Shown piece after piece: positions 7,927 to 18,526 of a stretch of 64,000 nucleotides of DNA (positions are counted from its first letter, which is position 1; each line of letters starts with the position of its first letter). The stretch comes from Vibrio ostreae (lineage in GTDB: Bacteria; Pseudomonadota; Gammaproteobacteria; Enterobacterales; Vibrionaceae). Made by a program: the position numbers and the translations under genes. Under the pieces are notes generated by a model that ran no database searches, was not told the origin of the DNA, and was given only the letters and a program-made list of their open reading frames with translations. The stretch lies in assembly GCF_019226825.1 (NCBI RefSeq), contig NZ_CP076643.1, positions 3,224,001 to 3,288,000 of the forward strand, read 5' to 3'.

Positions 7927-10770
7927 ATGCAATTGCCGCCCAAACTTGAGGCTCATGCCGAGCACCAGTATCAACAGCTGCTTCAGCAAACGCCGGAAGT
8001 GTCCGAGTGGAGCCCTGAGTTGACTCAACAGCTTAAAGCCGTGCTCGGCTTCAGCCAGTTTGTGGCTGATACCCTGCTGCGTGATAGTGCGTTATGCCTG
8101 CAACTGCCCACGCTGCTCAGTGAAGCGCAGCGGGCTGAGCATTACCGGCCCCGTTTGCAGGCGCTGCTCAGTGAGTGCCATGATGAGACCGGCGGCCAGC
8201 GCGTACTGCGTCAGTTTCGTAACCGGGAAATGGTGGTGATTGCCTGGCGCGATTTTCTCAGCCAATGGAGCCTGGATCAGAGTCTGGCGCATCTGTCGCA
8301 GTTAGCTGAAGCGCTGATTTTTGAAACTTATCAGTGGCAGTACGCTATTTGTTGTCGCGAGTGGGGCACTCCGTGTAATGCCGCCGGTGAAGCGCAGCCG
8401 ATGCTGATTATCGGCATGGGTAAACTGGGCGGCAAAGAGCTCAACTTCTCTTCTGATATCGACTTGATCTTTACTTATCCGGAAAACGGTGAGACCCAGG
8501 GCACGCGTCGTTCGATTGCTAATGCCCAGTTTTTCACCCGCCTTGGCCAGCGTATTATCAAGATGCTTGATCAGCAGACTTTTGACGGTTTCTGTTACCG
8601 GGTCGACATGCGTTTACGTCCGTTTGGCGAAAGTGGCCCGCTGGTGATGAGCTACGCTGCTCTGGAAGACTACTATCAGGAGCAGGGACGTGACTGGGAA
8701 CGCTATGCCATGGTCAAAGCCCGGGTGATGGGGTGTGAAATGTATTCCCAGTACCAGGAACTGCGCCAGATGCTGCGTCCGTTTGTGTTTCGTCGTTACA
8801 TCGACTTCAGTGCGATTCAGTCATTGCGCCGTATGAAGTCGATGATCAAAAGCGAGGTGCGCCGTCGCGGACTGAGTAACAACATCAAGCTGGGTGCTGG
8901 TGGTATCCGCGAAGTGGAGTTTATTGCTCAGGTCTTTCAGCTTATCCGTGGCGGCCGTGAGCCGGCGCTGCGTCATCGTGGTTTGTTGGACACACTGCAG
9001 GCCATTGGTGAATTGCAGCTGCTCGGTGAACCGGAAGTACAGCAGCTGACCGAAGCCTACCGTTTTCTGCGTCGGCTGGAGAACCTGCTCCAGGCCCTGG
9101 CGGATAAACAGACTCAGACGCTGCCGGATAAGGCCGATGATCAGCTGCGCCTCGCTGTAGCCATGGGCTTTGCCTCCTGGCAACTGCTGCTGGATGAAGT
9201 GCAGCTGCAGATGAGCCGTGTCCATGCGGTGTTCAGCGACTTGATCGGTGAAGAAGAGGACGAAGAGGATAACTTAGCCGCTCATTTCCATGAATTGTGG
9301 GATATGGCCAATCATCCGGACATGATCACGCTGATTGTCGAGCAGGAGCTCGCTCAGGCCGATCCAGCTGGTGTCGCTGCTACACTGATGCAGTTTAAAC
9401 AGGACCTGGATAAGCGCACCCTGGGACCACGTGGCCGTGAAGTGCTCAACCGGCTGATGCCGAAAGTTTACCAGGCAATATTTGTGCACCCGGATGCGGA
9501 ATTCGGCCTGGCGCGGGTGCTGACTCTGCTGCGCAGTATTGCGACCCGTACCACTTATCTGGAACTGCTCGATGAGCATCCGGCAGCACTGACCCAACTG
9601 GTGCGGCTGTGTACCGCCAGTCCGATGATTTCCGAGCAACTGGCGCGATATCCGATTCTGCTTGATGAGCTGATTGACCCGCAGCATCTGTATAACCCGA
9701 TTGCACTCGATGCCTATAAAACAGAGCTGCGTGATTTCCTCGCCCGGATTCCGGAAGACGATATGGAACAGCAGATGGAAGCGCTGCGCCAGTTCAAGCA
9801 GATTTGTATTCTGAAAATTGCCGCGGCTGATATTGCCGATGTGCTGCCGGTGATGAAAGTGAGTGATCACTTAACCTATCTGGCCGAAGCGATTGTTGAG
9901 GCGGTGATTCATCAGGCCTGGCTTCAGGTCAGCGCGAAGTATGGCGAACCGACTCATCTTAGTGAGCGTGACGGTAAAGGATTTGCTGTGGTCGGTTACG
10001 GTAAGGTCGGTGGCTGGGAGCTGGGCTACAACTCAGATCTCGATATTGTGTTTTTGCATGACTGTCCGGTTGATGTTTACACCGACGGGGTCAAAGAGAT
10101 CGACGGTCGTCAGTTCTACCTGCGCCTCGCGCAGCGCGTCATTCATATTTTTTCCACCCGCACTGCGTCCGGCATTCTGTATGAAGTCGATACCCGTTTA
10201 CGTCCTTCCGGTGCTTCCGGCCTGTTGGTCAGCCCGGTCGATGCGTTTGAAGAGTACCAGCGTCAGGATGCCTGGACCTGGGAGCATCAGGCTTTGGTCA
10301 GAGCGCGGATGATTTACGGCGACACACCGTTGCAGCAGGCGTTCGCGGCGACACGGCATGCGATATTGTCGCTGCCGCGTGATGAAGCGACCCTGAAGCA
10401 GCAGGTGGTGGAGATGCGCCAGAAAATGCGCGATCACCTCGGGGGGAAGAAGCCGGGCCGTTTTATGCTCAAACAGGATAGCGGCGGCATCACTGACATT
10501 GAGTTCCTGGCCCAGTATTTGGTGCTGCGTTACAGCCATGATAAGCCTAAGCTGACCCGTTGGTCGGACAATGTGCGTATTTTTGAATCTCTGCTCAATG
10601 AAGGTGTGCTGGATGAAAGTCAGGCTCAGGCGCTGACTCAGGCTTATACCAGCATGCGCGATCAGATCCATCATCGTAACCTGCTCAATCAGGATGCGGA
10701 TGTCAGTGAAAGTAAATTTGTGGCAGAGCGCGATTGGGTAACACGGGTTTGGGCGCAGTGGCTTCTTTAG
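7927..10770 (+). CDS. glnE: Glutamine synthetase adenylyltransferase/deadenylase
   Basis: The 947-residue bifunctional enzyme adds AMP to, or removes it from, glutamine synthetase in response to PII and glutamine. Two nucleotidyltransferase domains are visible. The N-terminal removing domain has [20 protein letters not shown] (about 162-181), and the C-terminal adding domain has [20 protein letters not shown] (about 690-709). Both carry the G-S/D-x-D-x-D metal site. [10 protein letters not shown] (about 322) and [13 protein letters not shown] (about 855) mark the paired helical domains. The length matches the E. coli enzyme (946). ATG 7927 has AAGGATG just upstream. It is followed by hldE after 50 bases, as in E. 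coli. Confidence 0.97.
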   Translation: MQLPPKLEAHAEHQYQQLLQQTPEVSEWSPELTQQLKAVLGFSQFVADTLLRDSALCLQLPTLLSEAQRAEHYRPRLQALLSECHDETGGQRVLRQFRNREMVVIAWRDFLSQWSLDQSLAHLSQLAEALIFETYQWQYAICCREWGTPCNAAGEAQPMLIIGMGKLGGKELNFSSDIDLIFTYPENGETQGTRRSIANAQFFTRLGQRIIKMLDQQTFDGFCYRVDMRLRPFGESGPLVMSYAALEDYYQEQGRDWERYAMVKARVMGCEMYSQYQELRQMLRPFVFRRYIDFSAIQSLRRMKSMIKSEVRRRGLSNNIKLGAGGIREVEFIAQVFQLIRGGREPALRHRGLLDTLQAIGELQLLGEPEVQQLTEAYRFLRRLENLLQALADKQTQTLPDKADDQLRLAVAMGFASWQLLLDEVQLQMSRVHAVFSDLIGEEEDEEDNLAAHFHELWDMANHPDMITLIVEQELAQADPAGVAATLMQFKQDLDKRTLGPRGREVLNRLMPKVYQAIFVHPDAEFGLARVLTLLRSIATRTTYLELLDEHPAALTQLVRLCTASPMISEQLARYPILLDELIDPQHLYNPIALDAYKTELRDFLARIPEDDMEQQMEALRQFKQICILKIAAADIADVLPVMKVSDHLTYLAEAIVEAVIHQAWLQVSAKYGEPTHLSERDGKGFAVVGYGKVGGWELGYNSDLDIVFLHDCPVDVYTDGVKEIDGRQFYLRLAQRVIHIFSTRTASGILYEVDTRLRPSGASGLLVSPVDAFEEYQRQDAWTWEHQALVRARMIYGDTPLQQAFAATRHAILSLPRDEATLKQQVVEMRQKMRDHLGGKKPGRFMLKQDSGGITDIEFLAQYLVLRYSHDKPKLTRWSDNVRIFESLLNEGVLDESQAQALTQAYTSMRDQIHHRNLLNQDADVSESKFVAERDWVTRVWAQWLL

Positions 10771-10820
10771 TTGGCACAGTGTGATAAACTTCGCCCAGTG
10801 ATAAATATTGGAGATCCATA

Positions 10821-12252
10821 ATGAAACCAATCCTACCTGACTACAGTGATGCTGGGGTATTAATCATTGGTGATGTGATGCTGGACCGCTATTGGCATGG
10901 TCCGGCTGGTCGCATCTCACCAGAGGCGCCAGTGCCGGTAGTAAAAGTAGAACATAACGAAGAGCGTCCGGGTGGGGCAGCAAACGTGGCGATGAATATC
11001 GCATCACTCGGCGGTCAGGCGCATATTATTGGTTTAACAGGCATGGATGAACCGGCTCAGGTGCTGGCAGATAAACTGACCGCCCTGAAAGTGAACTGTG
11101 ATTTTGTTGCATTGCCGGACTATCCGACCATCACCAAGCTGCGTGTTCTGAGTCGTGGTCAGCAGCTGATTCGTCTCGACTTTGAAGACAAATTTGAAAA
11201 TACCGATGCGGATCTGATCCTGTCGCGTATGGATAAAACGTTGGCCAGCGTCAATGCCGTGATCTTATCCGATTACGCCAAAGGTGCTCTTGAGCATGTG
11301 CAACTGTTTATCCAGCGCGCCCGTGCTGCTGGTGTGCCGGTGTTTATCGATCCGAAGGGCGCCGATTTTGAGCGTTACCGCGGTGCGACTCTTTTGACCC
11401 CTAACATGGCCGAATTCGAGCAGGTGGTGGGTAAAGTCAAATCGAATGAAGATCTGGTGCAAAAAGGCTTAGGTCTGATCGAACAGTTTGATCTCGATGC
11501 ATTGCTGGTCACGCGCAGTGAACATGGCATGACACTGCTGCGTCGCGGCATGGCGCCGTTCCATCTGCCGACTCAGGCCAAAGAAGTGTATGACGTGACG
11601 GGTGCCGGTGATACGGTCATCTCCGTTCTGGCCGCATCAGTGGCCGCCGGTAAGGCGCTGGATGAAGCGTGTGCTCTGGCCAACGCGGCAGCCGGTGTGG
11701 TGGTCGGTAAACTGGGTACTTCCACCGTTTCTACCATTGAACTGGCCGAAGCCGTGCATGGCAGCAAAGATACTGACTACGGCGTCATTGAAGAAAACGC
11801 GCTGATCGCGGCAGTGAAAAAAAGCCCAGGCGCGCGGTGAAAAAGTGGTGATGACCAATGGCTGCTTTGACATTCTGCATGCAGGTCATGTCTCTTATCT
11901 TAACCATGCTGCTGAACTTGGCGATCGCCTGATTGTGGCCGTCAACACCGATGAATCGGTCAAACGTCTCAAAGGCCCGGCTCGTCCGGTCAACCCGACT
12001 GAACGTCGTATGGCGGTACTGGCTGGTTTAGGTGCGGTCGACTGGGTGGTGCCGTTTAGCGAAGATACTCCGCAGCGTCTGATTTCTCAGGTATTGCCGG
12101 ATCTGCTGGTTAAAGGCGGGGATTACCAGCCGGAAGAGATTGCCGGTGGTAAAGAAGTGATCGCGGCGGGCGGTGAAGTGAAAGTGCTCAACTTTGAAGA
12201 TGGCTGTTCCACTTCCGAAATCATCGCAGCGATCAAAGGCGGACGCGGCTAA
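10821..12252 (+). pseudogene. hldE: Heptose kinase/adenylyltransferase HldE, split by a +1 frameshift
   Basis: HldE makes ADP-heptose for the lipopolysaccharide inner core. The first frame (10821-11840) encodes the PfkB/ribokinase domain, with GGAANVAMN (about 53) and the catalytic DVTGAGDT (about 257). The second (from about 11845 to 12252) encodes the nucleotidyltransferase domain, with [15 protein letters not shown] carrying HxGH. They are joined in related bacteria. Here an A run at 11817-11823 has seven bases. With six, the frame reads through [15 protein letters not shown] and gives a 476-residue protein, the usual length. The break falls in the linker, so both domains could be made separately from GTG 11845 or ATG 11851, but no good ribosome site precedes these. 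Sequencing error is the likeliest cause. Confidence 0.93.
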
Positions 12253-12292
12253 CGGCCGAATTTGCCATATTGGTATTGATCGCTGTAAGGTT

Positions 12293-12341
12293 GGCCCGGC
12301 ATGCCGGGCCAAAATAAAAAGGGCTCTGATGAGCCCTTTTT
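12293..12341. terminator. Double hairpin terminator between hldE and tolC
   Basis: There are two adjacent stems: GGCCCGGC / GCCGGGCC (12293-12310), then AAAAAGGGCTC / GAGCCCTTTTT (12316-12341) with a TGAT loop. The second has A and T flanks and works in both directions between these convergent genes. Confidence 0.9.
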
Positions 12342-12380
12342 GATCGTCTGGATACCGGCTCAGTGGGCCGGTAAGCCTGC

Positions 12381-13697
12381 TTATTTGATGGCTTTCAGAC
12401 CAGCGTTGATGTCAATCACGTCTTGCTCGCTCAGTACACCGACAGCCTGGCGCAGTTGCAGTACGCTCAGGATGTAGTTGTAACGCGCATCTGACAGGTT
12501 ACGTTTCACGTTGTACAGAGTACGGGTCGCATCTAGCACGTCCACAATAGTACGGGTACCGACATCAAAACCGGCTTCGGTCGCATCCAGAGCAGACTGA
12601 GCCGAAATCACTGACTGCTCATACGCGCGAATCGATCCAATCGCCGCGTTGATGTTGTTGTTTGATGCACGTACATCGGTCACAACACCACGGTAAGTGG
12701 CTTCCAGATCCTGACTGGCTGAGACGTACTGGTATTCGGCCTGTTTAGTCAGTGAGGTGGTGTTACCACCGGTGTACAGCGGTACGTTGAGGTTAACGCC
12801 GATATTGAAATCGTTGTTCTCGTGGTACATATCGTAGCTGCTGGCATTATCGTTGTATTCGCGGCCATAGTTATAACCACCGTCCAGAGTCAGCGTCGGC
12901 AGATGGCCGGCGCTGGCAAGGTCGATGTTATCTTTCGCCACGTCCTGAGCAATACGCGCTGACAGCAGTGACAGGTTTTTCTCCTGCGCCTGCTCAAGCA
13001 GAGTATTCATTGATTCTGCCGTACGGCTGGTTGAGAAACGCGCAGTGTCCAGGATGCTCAGGTTGGTGTGCTCCTGACCGGTGATTTCACGCAGTGCTTC
13101 GTAGCTGTTGATCAGGTCATTGTTTGCCAGCACTTCATCGGCCAGCACGGTGTCATATTGTGCCTGAGCGTCATGGACGTCGGTAATTGCCGACAAGCCC
13201 ACTTCAAAACGTTGTTTGGTTTGTTCGAGCTGACGACCAACCGCGGCTTTCTCGGCGCGTACAAACTCCAGGGTATCCTGAGCGCTGAGAACGGCGAAGT
13301 AAGCTTGTGCCACCCGCAGAATCAGGCTTTGCTGTGCGTCTGCATACTGAGCGTCGGCCTGACGGGCTTGCTTCTCAGTCGTGTCCAGAGAAATCCAGCT
13401 GGAACGGTTGTACAGTTGTTGTGAAAAACCGACGCCAGCGGTCAGGCTGTCGCTGTCACGTGCATCAACATCGCTGCGGTTCAGGTTGTAACCCGCGGTC
13501 AGATTAATCTGAGGTAGCAGTGAGCTACGACTGGAGTTAATCGCTTCAAAGGCTGAATCACGTTGTGCCGCTGCACTCAGCAGTTGAGGATCGTTCTGTT
13601 TTGCTTGGTCGTAAATTTGCGCAAGGTCGTCAGCGAGTACTGAGGTACTCAGGCTGCCTAAAGTTGCACTAATCAAAAAAGGAAGCAGTTTTTTCAT
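12381..13697 (-). CDS. tolC: Outer membrane channel protein TolC
   Basis: The 438-residue protein starts MKKLLPFLISATLGSLS with a signal peptide cut after about residue 22 (VLADD). The mature part has the internal repeat of outer-membrane efflux proteins: alternating long helical segments (LILRVAQAYFAVLSAQD, ALDATEAGFDVGTRTIVDVLDA) and short beta stretches. TolC trimers form the exit duct for drug efflux pumps and type I secretion. The frame is open back to 14000, but the extra 101 residues have no coding character. The start at 13697 has AGGACC close upstream and gives a correct signal peptide. It diverges from nudF as in E. coli. The shared 233-base gap contains both promoters. Confidence 0.96.
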   Translation of the reverse strand: MKKLLPFLISATLGSLSTSVLADDLAQIYDQAKQNDPQLLSAAAQRDSAFEAINSSRSSLLPQINLTAGYNLNRSDVDARDSDSLTAGVGFSQQLYNRSSWISLDTTEKQARQADAQYADAQQSLILRVAQAYFAVLSAQDTLEFVRAEKAAVGRQLEQTKQRFEVGLSAITDVHDAQAQYDTVLADEVLANNDLINSYEALREITGQEHTNLSILDTARFSTSRTAESMNTLLEQAQEKNLSLLSARIAQDVAKDNIDLASAGHLPTLTLDGGYNYGREYNDNASSYDMYHENNDFNIGVNLNVPLYTGGNTTSLTKQAEYQYVSASQDLEATYRGVVTDVRASNNNINAAIGSIRAYEQSVISAQSALDATEAGFDVGTRTIVDVLDATRTLYNVKRNLSDARYNYILSVLQLRQAVGVLSEQDVIDINAGLKAIK

Positions 13698-13930
13698 TGG
13701 TCCTATTCCTGCCTGAATATGAAAGGAGTTACGCTCACGAGAGTGTAACCCAAATTGCTGGTATTTCACTCGAAACTTTGCACTTTTTACACTTAGCTGT
13801 CCAATTGTGCAATAAAAATCGCTTATCGACTTAACTATGAGTACAATTTTTGTATAAAAAGTTGAGCAATGTCCTTGGAAGTAAGAAAAATTCATGAGTA
13901 AACTATAAGATTGCTTAAGAGAGGTTACTA

Positions 13931-14560
13931 ATGCAACAGTCTGACCAGCCACAGGGAGCATTTTCGCCCGATGACGTTGACGTTGTCTCACGTGAGACAC
14001 TGTTCCAAGGATTTTTCCGAATGGTGAAGTATCGGTTCAAGCATCGGTTATTTCAAGGCGGATGGAGTCCGGTCATTGAAAGGGAAATGTTTGAGCGTGG
14101 CCATGCGGCTGCTATGTTACCGTATGATCCGGTGCGCGACCAGGTGGTCATTATTGAGCAGATCCGGGTTGGCGCATTAGAACATTCCCAGCCATGGCAA
14201 CTGGAAATCGTCGCCGGCATCATTGATCGCGACGAGAGCGCCGAACAGGTCGTGCGGCGCGAAGCAGAGGAAGAAGCTGGGATCTTGGTCAAAAGAATGG
14301 AAACTATTACGTCGTACTATCCGTCAGCCGGGGGATGTTCTGAGAAACTGGATGTCTACGTAGGTGAGGTCGACGCTTCACTGGCCGGTGGCGTACATGG
14401 GTTAGACTATGAAGGTGAAGACATCAAAGTGCATGTGATGAGCCGCACACAGGCGTACCAGCTGGTACGTGAGGGCCGGATTGAAAACGGCGCCTCGATC
14501 ATCGCACTGCAATGGCTGGAGTTAAACTACGAGCAGTTACAAACGAAATGGCACAATTGA
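13931..14560 (+). CDS. nudF: ADP-ribose pyrophosphatase NudF
   Basis: The 209-residue Nudix hydrolase splits ADP-ribose and related sugar nucleotides into AMP and sugar phosphate. The Nudix box is complete at about residues 97-119: G-IIDRD-E-...-REAEEEAGI, including the metal-binding REAEEEAG. The N-terminal dimerisation part (FKHRLFQGGWSPVIEREMFERG) also matches the family. It is the first gene of the nudF-yqiB-cpdA-yqiA-parE run, which has the same order in E. coli. GAGAGG stands seven bases before ATG 13931. The 3' end overlaps yqiB by 13 bases. Confidence 0.95.
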   Translation: MQQSDQPQGAFSPDDVDVVSRETLFQGFFRMVKYRFKHRLFQGGWSPVIEREMFERGHAAAMLPYDPVRDQVVIIEQIRVGALEHSQPWQLEIVAGIIDRDESAEQVVRREAEEEAGILVKRMETITSYYPSAGGCSEKLDVYVGEVDASLAGGVHGLDYEGEDIKVHVMSRTQAYQLVREGRIENGASIIALQWLELNYEQLQTKWHN

Positions 14561-14997
14561 CAGCATTAAAGAAGACGTATCATGTTGATTTACCGGAACT
14601 GATGCGGACTTATGAAACGAACTACGCCAAGTTGAACGCTTTGCTGCCCGCGCAGCCGGGCGTCGGTGACGTGCGCTGCTACCAGGCCGCACACCAGGCT
14701 TACCAGTTGCAAGTGCTGGAAGTCACAAAGTACACAACTTTGGTGGAGATCTGTCAAAGTGATGATATCTCAATATTTCCATTGCCAACCATGTCTGTCA
14801 GGCTGTACCACGATGCTCGCGTCGCAGAAGTGCTGACCACAGATAAACTTGTCCGGGTTCAGGCCAAATATGACTACCCGAACGAGCAAATGTTGCAAAA
14901 AGATGAGAAAGCACAAATTAACCGTTTTCTGGGCGATTGGCTGACCTTTTGTCTCAAGCGAGGTATCAGCCGTGCTCCCATCAACATTAATCAATAG
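14548..14997 (+). CDS. yqiB: DUF1249 family protein YqiB
   Basis: The 149-residue soluble protein starts MAQLTALKKTYHVDLPELM. It has the family core YETNYAKLNALLP, then CYQAAHQAYQLQVLEVTKYTTLVEI, and the acidic/aromatic pattern typical of DUF1249. No function is established. The frame also opens at 14512, but ATG 14548 is chosen because it gives the conserved N-terminus. Its start lies inside the end of nudF (13-base overlap), which implies co-translation. cpdA follows 17 bases later. Confidence 0.9.
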   Translation: MAQLTALKKTYHVDLPELMRTYETNYAKLNALLPAQPGVGDVRCYQAAHQAYQLQVLEVTKYTTLVEICQSDDISIFPLPTMSVRLYHDARVAEVLTTDKLVRVQAKYDYPNEQMLQKDEKAQINRFLGDWLTFCLKRGISRAPININQ

Positions 14998-15014
14998 CAT
15001 TAGGTTTATAGACT

Positions 15015-15836
15015 TTGAACGTGTCGCCCAGTTTAGATAATTCCGACAGCATAAAGCTGGTTCAGATTACAGATACGCACCTTTTTGCGCCCGATGATGG
15101 CAGCCTGTTGAGTGTTAATACCGCCGACAGCTTTCGTGCTGTGGTGGCGGAAATCATGGCACAAAAGGTCGAGTTTGATGCCATTCTGGCAACCGGGGAT
15201 ATTTCCCAGGATCACAGCACCGAATCCTACCTGCGTTTTACTCAGGGCGTCGCGCCACTGGGTAAAACCTGTTTCTGGCTGCCGGGTAATCATGATTACA
15301 AACCGAACATGAATACGGTTCCACCTATATCACAGGTGCATGCAGTAGAACATGTGTTGCTGGGGCATCACTGGCAGATGATTTTGCTGGATTCACAGGT
15401 GGTGGGTGTGCCGCATGGCCGTCTCAGCGATCAGCAGCTGGCGTTGCTGGACAGTAAACTGAGCGCTCATCCGGATCGTTTTACTCTGGTTTTACTTCAT
15501 CATCATCCGTTACTGGTTGGTAGTGCCTGGCTGGATCAACATACCCTGAAAGACAGCCACCTGTTCTGGCAGGTGGTTGAGCGCCACCGCAATGTGAAAG
15601 CGGTGTTGTGCGGACATGTCCATCAGGATATGGATCGCCAGCATCTGGGCGTGCGGGTGATGGCGACACCGTCTACTTGTGTGCAGTTCAAACCGAACTC
15701 GGATGATTTTGCCGTTGATCAGCGCCCGCCGGGCTGGCGTGAGCTGGAGCTGCATGGTAACGGTGAAGTGACGACTCAGGTGAAACGACTGGCGCAGGGC
15801 GTATTTTTGCCGGACTTCACTTCAGGTGGTTACTGA
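15015..15836 (+). CDS. cpdA: 3',5'-cyclic AMP phosphodiesterase CpdA
   Basis: The 273-residue calcineurin-type metallophosphoesterase hydrolyses cAMP and so tunes CRP-dependent transcription. The five metal motifs are all visible: DTHLF (about 20), GDISQDH (about 61), GNHDY (about 91), LLHHHPL (about 160) and GHVHQD (about 197). The start is uncertain: TTG 15015 has TAGG ten bases upstream, and GTG 15021 is the alternative. No ATG is available before the conserved IKLVQITDTH. A non-ATG start would keep expression low. It is part of the nudF-parE operon, and its stop overlaps the yqiA start region (15836 versus 15838). Confidence 0.94.
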   Translation: MNVSPSLDNSDSIKLVQITDTHLFAPDDGSLLSVNTADSFRAVVAEIMAQKVEFDAILATGDISQDHSTESYLRFTQGVAPLGKTCFWLPGNHDYKPNMNTVPPISQVHAVEHVLLGHHWQMILLDSQVVGVPHGRLSDQQLALLDSKLSAHPDRFTLVLLHHHPLLVGSAWLDQHTLKDSHLFWQVVERHRNVKAVLCGHVHQDMDRQHLGVRVMATPSTCVQFKPNSDDFAVDQRPPGWRELELHGNGEVTTQVKRLAQGVFLPDFTSGGY

Positions 15837-15837
15837 T

Positions 15838-16425
15838 ATGAGCCAACGTCCATCATTGCTGATGTACATCCACGGTTTTAACAGCTCACCGCTGTCGCAT
15901 AAAGCGCAGGTAATGGTACAGTATTGTGCGACGCAGCGGCCTGACATCAAAGTAGTGGTGCCTGAGCTGCCATGCTTTCCGCATCAGGCGGCGCAGCATC
16001 TGCTGCAAGTGGTGGAGCAGTATCGTCACGACTATCAGATTGGCCTGGTCGGCAGCTCTCTGGGCGGCTATTTTTCTACCTGGCTCAATCAGCAGTTCGG
16101 GTTTCGTGCCGTGCTGGTTAATCCGGCGGTACGGCCGTATGAGCTGCTGGTGGATTTTCTTGGTGAGCAGGAGAATATGTACACCAAGCAGCGCTACGTG
16201 CTGACCGAAGCCCACATTGATGAACTGAAAGCTCTGGACGTAGCGACACTGGGTCAGCCGCAGGATTTCTGGCTGCTGCAGCAAACCGAAGATGAAGTGC
16301 TGGATTATCGCCAGGCCGTGGAAAAATTCCAGGCCGCCAAACAGACCGTGGAGCCGGGCGGCAACCATAGTTTTGTTGATTTTGAGCGTTATCCGGCGCA
16401 AATCCTCCAATTCTTAAATCTCTGA
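15838..16425 (+). CDS. yqiA: YqiA-type esterase (alpha/beta hydrolase)
   Basis: The 195-residue hydrolase of the UPF0227/YqiA family has esterase activity on short acyl substrates in E. coli; its natural substrate is unknown. The oxyanion region is MYIHGFNSS (about 8-16), the nucleophile serine is in GSSLGGYFS (about 72), and the catalytic His is in PGGNHSFVDF near the C-terminus. The frame also opens at GTG 15826, but ATG 15838, one base after the cpdA stop, gives the family's N-terminus MSQRPSLLMYIHGF. It sits between cpdA and parE, as in E. coli. Confidence 0.92.
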   Translation: MSQRPSLLMYIHGFNSSPLSHKAQVMVQYCATQRPDIKVVVPELPCFPHQAAQHLLQVVEQYRHDYQIGLVGSSLGGYFSTWLNQQFGFRAVLVNPAVRPYELLVDFLGEQENMYTKQRYVLTEAHIDELKALDVATLGQPQDFWLLQQTEDEVLDYRQAVEKFQAAKQTVEPGGNHSFVDFERYPAQILQFLNL

Positions 16426-16438
16426 TCTTTTCATTGAG

Positions 16439-16499
16439 GGAAGAGTCATAATTTTACTTGATACTTACTGATGTCGCTTGACATCAGTGAGCCTCTTCC
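16439..16499 (+). other. Structured element in the yqiA-parE gap
   Basis: A hairpin CTTACTGATGTC / GACATCAGTGAG (11 of 12 pairs, GCTT loop, 16464-16491) is enclosed by GGAAGAG (16439-16445) and CTCTTCC (16493-16499), which are also complementary. No T tract follows, so it is not a standard terminator. It would lie in the leader of parE if transcription continues from yqiA. Its function is unknown. Confidence 0.5.
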
Positions 16500-16637
16500 A
16501 GACTATGTTTCCTTTGGACTTTTCTTATTTATAACGCTGGAAAATGCGGCAAATAGCCGGTCATTTCATCAAAAATCCAGCGTTCACAAATGAGTTGTAA
16601 AGTTACGAATCATTTATCGATAAAAGCATTCCGTATT

Positions 16638-18524
16638 ATGACTGAACAATATAATGCTGGAGCCATTGAGGTTCTTAATGGCTTAGAACCAGTACGTCGC
16701 AGACCTGGGATGTATACGGAGACCACGCGCCCGAACCACCTTGGGCAGGAAGTCATTGACAACAGTGTTGATGAAGCGTTGGCCGGATATGCCTCTAAGG
16801 TACAAGTGATCCTGCATGCCGATCAATCGCTGGAAGTGATTGATGACGGTCGTGGTATGCCGGTGGATATTCACCCGGAAGAGAAAGTGTCCGGGGTTGA
16901 GCTCATCATGAGCAAACTTCACGCCGGTGGTAAGTTTTCCAACAAAAGCTATCAGTTCTCCGGTGGTCTACACGGGGTGGGGATCTCGGTCGTAAACGCC
17001 CTGTCCAAACGGGTGGAAGTCACCGTGCGCCGTGACGGCCAGGTGTATGAAATTGCCTTTGAACATGGTGATAAAGTCTCTGATCTGACGGTCACCGGCA
17101 CCTGTGGCCGCCGCAACCGTGGTACCAGTGTCCACTTCTGGCCGGATGCCAAGTATTTTGACTCGGCCAATTTTTCCGTCACCCGCCTGATTAATAATTT
17201 GCGCGCTAAAGCGGTACTGTGTCCCGGGCTGGAGATTACCTTCAGCGATAAGGTTAACAACAATGAACACCGCTGGTTTTATGAAGATGGCCTGAAGGAT
17301 TATCTGGCGGATGCGGTGAAAGGTTATCCGCTGATGCCGGAGCAGCCGTTTACCGGCGAATTCAAAGCGGAAACCGAAGCGGCGACCTGGGCGGTGATCT
17401 GGCTGCCGGAAGGTGGCGAACTGACCACGGAAAGTTACGTTAACCTGATCCCGACCGCACAGGGTGGTACGCATGTGAACGGCCTGCGTCAGGGCCTGCT
17501 GGATGCGATGCGCGAATTCTGTGAATTCCGCAATCTGCTGCCGCGCGGCGTTAAGCTGACTGGTGAGGATGTGTTTGATCGCTGTGCTTATGTATTGTCG
17601 ATCAAAATGCAGGATCCGCAGTTTGCCGGCCAGACCAAAGAGCGTCTTTCATCGCGCCAAAGTGCTTCGTTTGTCTCCGGGGTCGTGAAAGATGCGTTCA
17701 GCTTGTGGCTGAACGAGAAGCCGCAACTGGCAGAGCAGTTGGCGGAAGTGTGTATTGCTAATGCTCACCGCCGCATGCGTGCCAGTAAGAAAGTGGTGCG
17801 TAAGAAAGTCGCCTCAGGCCCGGCCTTGCCAGGTAAACTGACCGACTGCTCACAGCAGGATCTCAGCCGTACCGAACTGTTCCTGGTGGAAGGTGACTCG
17901 GCAGGCGGCAGTGCCAAACAGGCACGTGACCGTGAGTTCCAGGCCATCATGCCATTGCGCGGTAAGATCCTTAATACTTGGGAAGTGTCTGCCGATCAGG
18001 TGCTGGCCTCGCAGGAAGTACACGATATTTCAGTGGCGCTGGGGATTGATCCGGACAACGACAATCTGGAAGCGCTGCGTTACGGTAAAGTGTGTATCCT
18101 GGCCGATGCGGACTCGGACGGTCTGCATATCGCGACCCTGCTGTGCGCGCTGTTTACCCGTCATTTCCCTGCGCTGGTGCGTGCCGGCCATGTCTATGTG
18201 GCGATGCCGCCGCTGTACCGGATTGACTGTGGTAAAGAGGTGTTTTACGCCCTGGATGATGATGAGAAAAACGCCATTCTCGAGCGGCTTAAAAACAAAA
18301 AAGCCAAGATCAACGTGCAGCGCTTTAAAGGTCTGGGTGAGATGAACCCGCTGCAGCTGCGTGAAACCACCATGGATCCGAACACACGCCGTCTGGTGCA
18401 ACTGACCATAGACGATGACAAAGCGACAGAAGAGATGATGGACATGTTACTGGGCAAGAAGCGCGCGGATGACCGCCGTAACTGGCTGCAGAACTATGGC
18501 GATCAGGCTGAGGTCGAGGTTTAA
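16638..18524 (+). CDS. parE: DNA topoisomerase IV subunit B (ParE)
   Basis: The 628-residue ATPase subunit of topoisomerase IV separates linked daughter chromosomes together with ParC. The GHKL ATP site shows [10 protein letters not shown] (about 44), DDGRGMPVD (about 70) and [17 protein letters not shown] (about 112). The Toprim domain has [17 protein letters not shown] (about 415) and the metal-binding DADSDGLHI. The C-terminal part ends in [25 protein letters not shown] 16638 is chosen by the conserved [13 protein letters not shown]. No clear ribosome site precedes it, and the frame also opens at 16590. parC follows after two bases, so the subunits are co-translated. Confidence 0.96.
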   Translation: MTEQYNAGAIEVLNGLEPVRRRPGMYTETTRPNHLGQEVIDNSVDEALAGYASKVQVILHADQSLEVIDDGRGMPVDIHPEEKVSGVELIMSKLHAGGKFSNKSYQFSGGLHGVGISVVNALSKRVEVTVRRDGQVYEIAFEHGDKVSDLTVTGTCGRRNRGTSVHFWPDAKYFDSANFSVTRLINNLRAKAVLCPGLEITFSDKVNNNEHRWFYEDGLKDYLADAVKGYPLMPEQPFTGEFKAETEAATWAVIWLPEGGELTTESYVNLIPTAQGGTHVNGLRQGLLDAMREFCEFRNLLPRGVKLTGEDVFDRCAYVLSIKMQDPQFAGQTKERLSSRQSASFVSGVVKDAFSLWLNEKPQLAEQLAEVCIANAHRRMRASKKVVRKKVASGPALPGKLTDCSQQDLSRTELFLVEGDSAGGSAKQARDREFQAIMPLRGKILNTWEVSADQVLASQEVHDISVALGIDPDNDNLEALRYGKVCILADADSDGLHIATLLCALFTRHFPALVRAGHVYVAMPPLYRIDCGKEVFYALDDDEKNAILERLKNKKAKINVQRFKGLGEMNPLQLRETTMDPNTRRLVQLTIDDDKATEEMMDMLLGKKRADDRRNWLQNYGDQAEVEV

Positions 18525-18526
18525 CC

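Noticed and set aside
13698..14000. 101-residue N-terminal extension of TolC
   Set aside because: The open frame is accidental. The signal peptide begins at 13697 with a ribosome site, and the extension overlaps nudF and the promoter region.
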